Assembly: GCA_036557525.1 (NCBI GenBank)
Contig: DATBHH010000066.1
Coordinates: 1-11,501 of the forward strand
Reading direction: 5' to 3'
Length of the DNA stretch: 11,501 bases
From: VRUE01 sp036557525
Lineage (GTDB): Bacteria > Actinomycetota > Thermoleophilia > Solirubrobacterales > 70-9
The position numbers and the translations under genes are program-made. The notes beneath the pieces are model-generated. The model saw nothing but the letters and a program-made list of their open reading frames with translations. It was not told where the DNA came from and did no database searches. This document shows, one piece after another, positions 8,049 through 11,501 of the stretch (positions are counted from its first letter, which is position 1; each line of letters begins with the position of its first letter).

Positions 8049-8827
8049 GCCTCCACCTCCTCGAGGGCCGAGCTCAGGTCGGCGACGCCCTCGCCCTCAC
8101 CTCCGCACCAGACGAAGGTCTCGAGGTTCCCCTTCGGGCCCGCCAGCCCCGAGGACGCGAAGCCGCGCACCGGCAGGGCCAGATCCTCGGCGGCGCGCGC
8201 GACCGAGAGGATCGCCTCGCGCCGGTCGGCCGGATCGCGGACCACGCCCCTGGCGACGCGCCGGCGGCCGAGCTCGAACTGAGGCTTGACCATCGCCAGG
8301 ATTTCCCCTCCCGCCGCGATGCAGCCGGCGACCGCGGGGAGGACCTTCGTCAGGGAGATGAACGAGACATCGACCGTGGTCAGGCTCGGTGCGAACGGGA
8401 GATCCGACGGTTCGAGGTTGCGGGCGTTCTGGCGCTCGATCACGACCACCCTTGGATCCTCGCGCAGACCGACGTCGATCTGCCCGTAGGCGACGTCGAG
8501 CGCCGCCACCCGCGCCGCCCCGCGCTGGAGCAGGCAATCGGTGAAGCCGCCGGTCGAGGCGCCGACGTCGAGGCAATCGCGGCCGGTGACGTCGATTCCG
8601 AGGCCGTTGAGCGCGTTTTCGAGCTTGATCCCCCCACGGGAGACGTAGCGAGGCCCGGAGTCGACCACGAGCTCGGTCTCGGGATCGACCAGCTGGCTGG
8701 GCCTGAGCGCGATCGGGCCGTCTCCCCCCACGCGCACGGATCCCGCGCGAACGGCGCTCGCCGCCGCCGAGCGCGACGGGAACAGGCCCCGCTCGGCCAA
8801 GACAGCGTCGATTCGGGCCTTCGTCAC
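8045..8827 (-). CDS. tlyA: TlyA family rRNA (cytidine-2'-O)-methyltransferase
   Basis: TlyA 2'-O-methylates cytidines in rRNA (in mycobacteria 16S C1409 and 23S C1920), a modification needed for capreomycin and viomycin sensitivity. The 260 residues comprise an N-terminal S4 RNA-binding domain (about 1-60, starting TKARIDAVLAERGLFPSR) and an FtsJ-like methyltransferase domain with SAM motif I DVGASTGGFT (87-96). The expected catalytic tetrad is visible: K68 (RGGIKLENAL), D153 (TVDVSFISL), K181 (MVKPQFE) and E236 (GNLETFVW). The GTG start at 8827 has no Shine-Dalgarno and lies 7 nt after a possible -10 box, so the message may be leaderless. It is the first gene of the minus-strand operon and overlaps nadK by 4 bp. 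Confidence 0.96.
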   Translation of the reverse strand: MTKARIDAVLAERGLFPSRSAAASAVRAGSVRVGGDGPIALRPSQLVDPETELVVDSGPRYVSRGGIKLENALNGLGIDVTGRDCLDVGASTGGFTDCLLQRGAARVAALDVAYGQIDVGLREDPRVVVIERQNARNLEPSDLPFAPSLTTVDVSFISLTKVLPAVAGCIAAGGEILAMVKPQFELGRRRVARGVVRDPADRREAILSVARAAEDLALPVRGFASSGLAGPKGNLETFVWCGGEGEGVADLSSALEEVEA

Positions 8828-8834
8828 GGCTGGA

Positions 8835-8840
8835 ACGGTA
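8835..8840 (-). promoter_or_regulatory. Possible -10 box of a leaderless tlyA promoter
   Basis: On the minus strand TACCGT fits the actinobacterial TANNNT -10 pattern and ends 7 nt before the GTG of tlyA, the spacing of a leaderless transcript. No Shine-Dalgarno is present, which agrees. No convincing -35 is seen; instead a perfect inverted repeat (8842-8870) occupies that region. Confidence 0.33.
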
Positions 8841-8841
8841 C

Positions 8842-8870
8842 TCGGAATCCGCCAGATGCAGGGATTCCGA
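8842..8870. promoter_or_regulatory. Perfect 9-bp inverted repeat upstream of tlyA (operator or hairpin)
   Basis: TCGGAATCC at 8842-8850 and GGATTCCGA at 8862-8870 are exact reverse complements separated by 11 nt, with half-site centres 20 bp apart, about two helical turns. It lies just upstream of the proposed tlyA -10, where a regulator of a leaderless promoter would bind. On the plus strand the repeat is followed by CGTTTTTA, so it could also act as a terminator for plus-strand transcripts, although no plus-strand gene leads into it. Confidence 0.5.
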
Positions 8871-8886
8871 CGTTTTTAGCCCCCCC

Positions 8887-8915
8887 TTGCGCCGAGGTTA
8901 GCCAATCCTTAGAAT
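8887..8915 (+). promoter_or_regulatory. Candidate sigma-70 promoter for the plus-strand leader
   Basis: TTGCGC at 8887-8892, exactly 17 bp, then TAGAAT at 8910-8915 (5 of 6 to TATAAT). Transcription would start near 8921-8924. A small inverted repeat CCAAT (8902-8906)/ATTGG (8914-8918) straddles the -10 and could be an operator. It is divergent from tlyA and points at the 28-codon frame, the terminator at 9193 and the gene at 9297. Confidence 0.5.
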
Positions 8916-8957
8916 TGGGTATTAGATTCCTCGATGTGGGATCCAAGGAGGGCCTCT

Positions 8958-9044
8958 GTGACTCGGCTCACACATAGATCGCACATATGTTCGTATCCTG
9001 GCTCAAGGATTCGCAGACGAGGACCGATGAAAGGCTTGGTTTAG
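8958..9044 (+). CDS. Possible 28-residue leader peptide
   Basis: A perfect Shine-Dalgarno AAGGAGG at 8945-8951 is followed, after 6 nt, by a GTG that opens 28 codons ending in TAG at 9042-9044. The peptide begins MTRLTHRSHICSYPG and is rich in Arg (six) with a central RIRRRGP run; it has no membrane segment or signal peptide. The start lies about 35 nt after the proposed transcription start, and the terminator begins about 150 nt after the stop. A consensus ribosome site in otherwise gene-free sequence is the main evidence. It could be a regulatory upstream frame whose translation affects downstream folding, but no codon run for a single amino acid points to a classical biosynthetic attenuator. 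Confidence 0.4.
   Translation: MTRLTHRSHICSYPGSRIRRRGPMKGLV
8980..8993. promoter_or_regulatory. Near-match to the Gram-positive LexA (SOS) box
   Basis: CGCACATATGTTCG matches CGAACNNNNGTTCG at 9 of 10 fixed positions. It lies about 60 nt downstream of the proposed plus-strand start and about 150 bp upstream of tlyA, not an ideal operator position for either. A chance match is possible. Confidence 0.2.
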
Positions 9045-9153
9045 ACGAACTTCCCGGTTGGGTCTGGCGCCGCCCATACGGTGCCCATCGATCTCCCTCG
9101 ATGAGCTCCGCGCGACGCATTGAGGGCCCACCTACCTCCCATCGATCCACATA

Positions 9154-9227
9154 TACAGAGATACATATCTCTCCTCCCTGTAGTAACCCCAGAAACGCCT
9201 CGCCTCCCCGGCGGGGCGTTTTCTGTT
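9154..9227 (+). repeat. Hairpin-terminator element, copy A
   Basis: First of two related elements in the same orientation. It consists of a 5-bp hairpin TACAG (9154-9158)/CTGTA (9178-9182) with a 19-nt loop, a C-rich linker (GTAACCCCAG), and the terminator stem at 9193-9221 with its T-rich tail. From GAAACGCC to TTTTCTGTT it differs from copy B (10373-10445) by one substitution and one indel. An alternative pairing AGAGAT/ATCTCT exists within this copy's loop. Confidence 0.6.
9193..9227 (+). terminator. Strong intrinsic terminator (copy A)
   Basis: AAACGCCTCGCC (9193-9204) pairs with GGCGGGGCGTTT (9210-9221): 12 bp with one G-T wobble and a 5-nt loop, followed by TTCTGTT, so the U-run TTTTCTGTT overlaps the stem end. 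The T-rich side is on the plus strand. Apart from the proposed leader peptide, no gene lies upstream in that direction, which implies a terminated leader or small RNA. Confidence 0.75.
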
Positions 9228-9296
9228 GTCGGGCCACCGCTCCGGGCGGAAGGCGCATACGATCTCGCCAACCAGTCCCACCTCGAGGAGGAACCC

Positions 9297-9578
9297 ATGC
9301 ATGCACGGGTCGTGAGATTCACCGACGTCACCCCTGAGCACATCGCGGAGATCGTCTCCCAAGTCGAAGGCCAGGGCCCGCCGCCCGGCATCGATCCGGC
9401 CGGATTGGAGCTGTTCTTCGACGAGGCGCAGGGGACCGCGATCTTCGTCGGCTACTTCGAGACTGAGGAGAAGCTTCGGGACGCGAGCGCCGTATTCGAG
9501 GCCATGGATGCGTCGGAGACGCCAGGTTCCCGGGCCTCGGTCGACCTCTGCGAGCTCAAGGTCCAGCGCAAACTCTAG
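9297..9578 (+). CDS. Small conserved-looking cytoplasmic protein of unknown function
   Basis: A 93-residue acidic protein I cannot assign with certainty. The ATG at 9297 has an excellent Shine-Dalgarno (GAGGAGG, 5 nt upstream), which decides this start over longer frames that would run back through the terminator. It opens MHARVVRFTDVTPEHIAEIV and continues with strand-like GLELFFDE (36-43) and TAIFVGYFETEEKLRDA (47-63), ending in a strand-like DLCELKVQ (83-90). The beta-alpha-beta-beta-alpha-beta pattern suggests a dimeric alpha/beta-barrel (ferredoxin-like, ABM type) fold; some members are monooxygenases or heme-binding, others of unknown role. One cysteine, no membrane segment. It lies 70 bp after an intrinsic terminator, and its stop codon is 2 bp from that of the convergent gene on the minus strand. 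Confidence 0.82.
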   Translation: MHARVVRFTDVTPEHIAEIVSQVEGQGPPPGIDPAGLELFFDEAQGTAIFVGYFETEEKLRDASAVFEAMDASETPGSRASVDLCELKVQRKL

Positions 9579-9580
9579 GC

Positions 9581-10216
9581 TCAGGTTTCGGCGGGGTAGG
9601 TGATCCCGTCGAGGATGCAGAGCGCGACCGGACACTGGACCGCCCCTACGTCGCCCGGAGGCAGGTTCGGGGCGCTCCCATAGACGACGACCACGCCTTC
9701 TTCCCCGAACAGCGGCAAGGAGAAGTTCAGGTTTGGTCGCGGGCGAAATCCGGCAGGCAGTTGGAATGCGGTGACATTTTCGGTCGAGCAGCCGTTGTAG
9801 ATCCCCTCGAGGTGCACGATGCCGATCTGGTCCTTGTAGAACCTGACAGTGGCGGCGTCCGGAAGGCCGGAGTTGTGGCATCCATTCTGGAATTGCGGCT
9901 CGCCCGGGCCGCCGACGGCGTGCCAGCGTTCGGCGGGGGGCAGGGAAGTGGCGACGTCAGCGCTTCCGGCATGGGCGGCATCCGGCACAGTGCCGAGGGT
10001 CGCGGCATTGATCTGGGTCCCCGTCAACGCTCCCCTCTTGACCTTTGCGGCGGTGATCGCTTCGTTCTTGACTTTCGCGGTGACGACCGCGTTCTTCTTC
10101 AGCTGCTTCGAGCCCACGGAGTTCTTGCCGAGGTGGAACGCGTAGGCGCTGCCCCCGAGGGCAATGAAGACGGCAACCGTCGCCATGACGTTGGCGTAGG
10201 TGAGTCGTGGGCGCAT
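9581..10216 (-). CDS. Secreted decapeptide-repeat protein with phage tail-fibre-like C-terminal domain
   Basis: A 211-residue exported protein. Residues 1-26 look like a signal peptide or anchor (RPRLTYANVMATVAVFIALGG, with AYA at 24-26 as a possible cleavage site). Residues 31-70 are four 10-residue repeats, with a fifth, degenerate unit to 80. The remainder (about 98-211) includes WHAVGGPGEPQFQNGC, VRFYKDQIGIVHLEGIY and FQLPAGFRP, a pattern I associate with C-terminal domains of phage tail-fibre and surface proteins (FYKD..G.VHL.G....LPAGYRP). Four cysteines (113, 143, 195, 200) could form disulfides. The ATG at 10216 has AAGGAGG 5 nt upstream; an in-frame ATG 8 codons earlier (10240) would read through that site and is rejected. 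Solirubrobacterales genomes hold many proteins with this N-terminal style, to my memory; function unknown. A promoter lies at 10265-10294. Confidence 0.85.
   Translation of the reverse strand: MRPRLTYANVMATVAVFIALGGSAYAFHLGKNSVGSKQLKKNAVVTAKVKNEAITAAKVKRGALTGTQINAATLGTVPDAAHAGSADVATSLPPAERWHAVGGPGEPQFQNGCHNSGLPDAATVRFYKDQIGIVHLEGIYNGCSTENVTAFQLPAGFRPRPNLNFSLPLFGEEGVVVVYGSAPNLPPGDVGAVQCPVALCILDGITYPAET
10007..10126 (-). repeat. Four tandem 30-bp units encoding decapeptide repeats
   Basis: The units encode KNSVGSKQLK, KNAVVTAKVK, NEAITAAKVK and RGALTGTQIN in perfect 10-residue register (residues 31-70 of the secreted protein). Position 3 is A/S, position 4 V/I/L, position 8 K/Q, position 9 V/L/I and position 10 K/N. 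At DNA level the units are only partly alike, so the repeat is old and kept at protein level. A fibrous or triple beta-helix stalk is a reasonable guess. Confidence 0.7.
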
Positions 10217-10264
10217 CTCAGCCTCCTTGGTCGGGGGCACGGCCGGGAACAGCGGACGCAGCTC

Positions 10265-10294
10265 AGCCTATGCCCCGGCTCCCACGCCGGTCAA
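10265..10294 (-). promoter_or_regulatory. Promoter of the secreted repeat protein gene
   Basis: On the minus strand TTGACC (10294-10289, 5 of 6 to TTGACA), an 18-bp spacer, then TAGGCT (10270-10265, fitting TANNNT). Transcription would begin near 10258, giving a 5' leader of about 40 nt with AAGGAGG close to its end. Confidence 0.5.
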
Positions 10295-10372
10295 TCGGCC
10301 CCTGAGCGACAAAATGAACCGAATTCGGCCAGGCGCCGTATGACATCGCGATGCGGTTTCCCCGCACGCCCC

Positions 10373-10445
10373 TGCGGAGAGACCCACTCGTCCCCCCCGC
10401 AGTGACCCCCGGAAACGCCCCGCCTCCCGGCGGGGCGTTTTCTGT
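10373..10445 (+). repeat. Hairpin-terminator element, copy B
   Basis: Second copy of the element at 9154-9227, same orientation. The 5' hairpin is TGCGG (10373-10377)/CCGCA (10397-10401) with the same 19-nt loop length; one more pair, C10372-G10402, can extend it. Linker GTGACCCCCGG (10402-10412), then the terminator stem and TTTTCTGTT. Two stem pairs differ from copy A on both sides (A-T to G-C), keeping the pairing. No plus-strand promoter or gene is visible ahead of it. Confidence 0.6.
10413..10445. terminator. Intrinsic terminator (copy B), possibly bidirectional
   Basis: AAACGCCCCGCC (10413-10424) pairs perfectly with GGCGGGGCGTTT (10429-10440), 12 bp and a 4-nt loop. The plus-strand tail is TTTTCTGTT. 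The hairpin also starts 8 bp beyond the stop codon of the minus-strand propeller gene, so it may end that transcript, though on that side only TTT follows the GC stem. Confidence 0.65.
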
Positions 10446-10448
10446 TCC

Positions 10449-11501
10449 CTAATGGATCCTGAATTTCCTCTTGGCCGGGGTCGGATCCGCGATTCCCGTC
10501 CGGTCTATCGCCTCGATCTGGACCGCATGCCTGCCGAGCTTCAGGTGCCTGTACTTCTTCGGCGAGGCGCAGGGCCTGAACCTGCCCTTGTCCAGCTTGC
10601 ACCTGAAGCTGACGCCGCCTCCCGAGGCCGAGAAGATGACGATCGCCGTCCTGCCGTGCACGTGGACCGCCCGGATCCTGGTCTCGGGGTGGGTGGCTCC
10701 TGAGAGAGGGCCGGCCCCTCCCCCTCCCCCGCTTCCGCCGGGGCCCGAGCCAGGCACGGGCGCCCAGCTGGGTTGGGCGAGTTCGGCTCCCACCGGCCCA
10801 ACGTCGATCGGGTTCGTCGCCGCGCCCGGTGAGGGCGCCTGGGTGACGACGTCGGGCCCTGAGGCGTAGGCGAGGAGGCTGCCGTCGGGCGACCAGGTCG
10901 GCTCACGCTCGAATGCGGCGGTCGACGTGATCCGGGTCTGGCTTCCGCCATTCGCTTCCATCACGTAGACCTCGTAGTTGCCGGCGTTCTGGCTGCTGAT
11001 GTAGGCGATGTGGGAGCAGTCCGGCGACCACGAGGGCTCGATCTCCTGTGACCCGGAGACTTCCGTCAGGTCGGTCTGGTTGGCGCCGTTTGCGTCCATG
11101 ACGTAGATGTCGTTGTCACCGGTCCGGCTGCTGACGAAAGCGATCTTGCCGTTGGTTGCACAGGCATCCGGGTTCCTGTCGATCGCCCCGTTGTTGGTCA
11201 GATCGACGGGCGTCCCACCACCGACGGCCACCCTGTAGACGTCGGGATTGCTGATCGTCGGTTCTCCGCTGAAGAGAACGGCGCCGCCGTCGGGGGTGAA
11301 AGCCGGGTCGGTCTCGATGACTTCGGGGTCGTCGATCAGCATGTGCTCGTTCGACCCGTCCGCGTTCATCAGGTAGATCCCGACGTCGTTGAGGTTGACG
11401 TGGCTTGCGTAGGCGACGGTCTTTCCGTCGGGTGAGGCTGCCGAGCGCTCGTCCCAGGCCGTGCTCTGAATCAGGTTCGTCTTGCTTGCGCCGCCCGGGT
11501 C
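10449..11501 (-). CDS. TolB-like beta-propeller protein with C-terminal Ig-like domain (partial, runs off right edge)
   Basis: The reading frame is open to the right edge, so the N-terminus, including any signal peptide, is missing; 350 residues are visible. Five propeller blades carry the TolB/PD40 motif: SPDGK (23-27), TPDGG (69-73), ATNGK (115-119), SPDCS (159-163) and SPDGS (204-208), each followed by strand patterns such as IYVMDANG and VYVMEANG. A Gly/Ser/Pro linker (about 248-265) leads to a C-terminal domain (273-350) with VSFRCKLDKGRFRPC, GRHAVQIEAIDR and DPTPAKRKFRI, an Ig-like module that I recall as common at the ends of exported Solirubrobacterales proteins. Likely secreted or surface-attached. 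Despite the fold name it is not the Tol-Pal TolB protein. No function beyond binding can be inferred. The stop codon abuts terminator copy B. Confidence 0.88.
   Translation of the reverse strand, partial: DPGGASKTNLIQSTAWDERSAASPDGKTVAYASHVNLNDVGIYLMNADGSNEHMLIDDPEVIETDPAFTPDGGAVLFSGEPTISNPDVYRVAVGGGTPVDLTNNGAIDRNPDACATNGKIAFVSSRTGDNDIYVMDANGANQTDLTEVSGSQEIEPSWSPDCSHIAYISSQNAGNYEVYVMEANGGSQTRITSTAAFEREPTWSPDGSLLAYASGPDVVTQAPSPGAATNPIDVGPVGAELAQPSWAPVPGSGPGGSGGGGGAGPLSGATHPETRIRAVHVHGRTAIVIFSASGGGVSFRCKLDKGRFRPCASPKKYRHLKLGRHAVQIEAIDRTGIADPTPAKRKFRIH

Larger units (their letters stand above)
8922..9227 (+). ncRNA. Candidate leader or small RNA of about 300 nt ending in an intrinsic terminator
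   Basis: A promoter at 8887-8915 and a strong terminator at 9193-9227 bound a plus-strand stretch with no ordinary gene. Inside are a 28-codon frame (8958-9044), hairpins ATCCT/AGGAT (about 8995-9010) and CATCGA/TCGATG (9086-9091 with 9098-9103, 6-nt loop), and the covarying hairpin at 9154-9182. It does not look like tmRNA, RNase P RNA, SRP RNA or any riboswitch I recognise. It may be the attenuated leader of the gene at 9297 or a free small RNA. Confidence 0.35.

Noticed and set aside
8920..8950. A minus-strand promoter TTGGAT-16-TAATAC for tlyA
   Set aside because: The -10 matches poorly and it would leave a leader of about 100 nt without a Shine-Dalgarno; the TACCGT box next to the GTG is a better, though still weak, candidate.
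9171..9291. CTCCTCC in the copy A loop pairing with the Shine-Dalgarno of the 9297 gene
   Set aside because: About six pairs are possible, but C-rich runs are frequent here, copy B lacks the sequence, and the strong terminator stem lies between them. Not enough to claim a riboswitch-like mechanism.
9120..9296. N-terminal extension of the 93-residue protein back to an ATG at 9120
   Set aside because: The added 59 residues would be encoded by the hairpin and terminator, and the ATG at 9297 has a near-perfect Shine-Dalgarno.
8968..9306. A minus-strand 112-codon frame in the tlyA upstream gap
   Set aside because: No ribosome site or family features; it crosses the terminator and the start of the 9297 gene. 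Best seen as chance coding in GC-rich DNA.
8987..9337. A plus-strand 116-codon frame starting inside the LexA-like site
   Set aside because: It runs straight through the intrinsic terminator and into the start of the 9297 gene in another frame, has no Shine-Dalgarno, and gives a low-complexity Arg/Pro/Ser-rich product.
1..11501. CRISPR arrays, tRNA or rRNA genes, insertion sequences, integrases, toxin-antitoxin or phage-defence genes
   Set aside because: I found no regularly spaced repeats, transposase or integrase motifs, tRNA-like folds or defence domains in either strand.

Overview
The window looks like chromosome of a high-GC actinobacterium, most likely class Thermoleophilia (Solirubrobacterales or a relative). 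This rests on the base composition, frequent GTG starts, several starts without a Shine-Dalgarno, a gene order shared with Mycobacterium and Corynebacterium (tlyA, nadK, recN, steA, mctB/steB, pyrG), and two right-hand proteins of a style I associate with Solirubrobacterales: a short secreted protein with decapeptide repeats, and a TolB-like propeller ending in a small Ig-like domain.

Positions 1-8827 are one long minus-strand gene run read from right to left: tlyA (rRNA 2'-O-methyltransferase), nadK (overlapping tlyA by 4 bp), a 14-TM MFS exporter, recN, steA, mctB/steB, a short MraY/WecA-like phosphoglycosyltransferase, and pyrG, which runs off the left edge. Gaps are 67 bp or less, so most or all of it is probably one operon. 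It combines ribosome modification, NADP supply, DNA repair and nucleotide synthesis with a membrane/septum trio (SteA, SteB, glycosyltransferase) whose founding members act in daughter-cell separation. The MFS gene and the glycosyltransferase are additions to the mycobacterial gene order.

Positions 8828-9296 are non-coding by ordinary gene calling but full of signals. They hold a perfect 9-bp inverted repeat just upstream of a possible leaderless tlyA promoter and a divergent plus-strand promoter (TTGCGC-17 bp-TAGAAT). Downstream of that promoter come a 28-codon reading frame with a perfect Shine-Dalgarno, a small hairpin and a strong intrinsic terminator. A small plus-strand gene (9297-9578) follows. 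The arrangement resembles a leader-peptide/attenuator region or a terminated small RNA of about 300 nt.

Positions 9297-11501 hold that 93-aa protein, a convergent secreted repeat protein (9581-10216) with only 2 bp between the stop codons, and the 3' part of a TolB-like propeller gene that runs off the right edge. The 10241-10448 gap carries a good minus-strand promoter and a second copy of the hairpin-plus-terminator element. The two copies differ by paired, structure-preserving changes in the 5' hairpin, the most unusual signal in the window.
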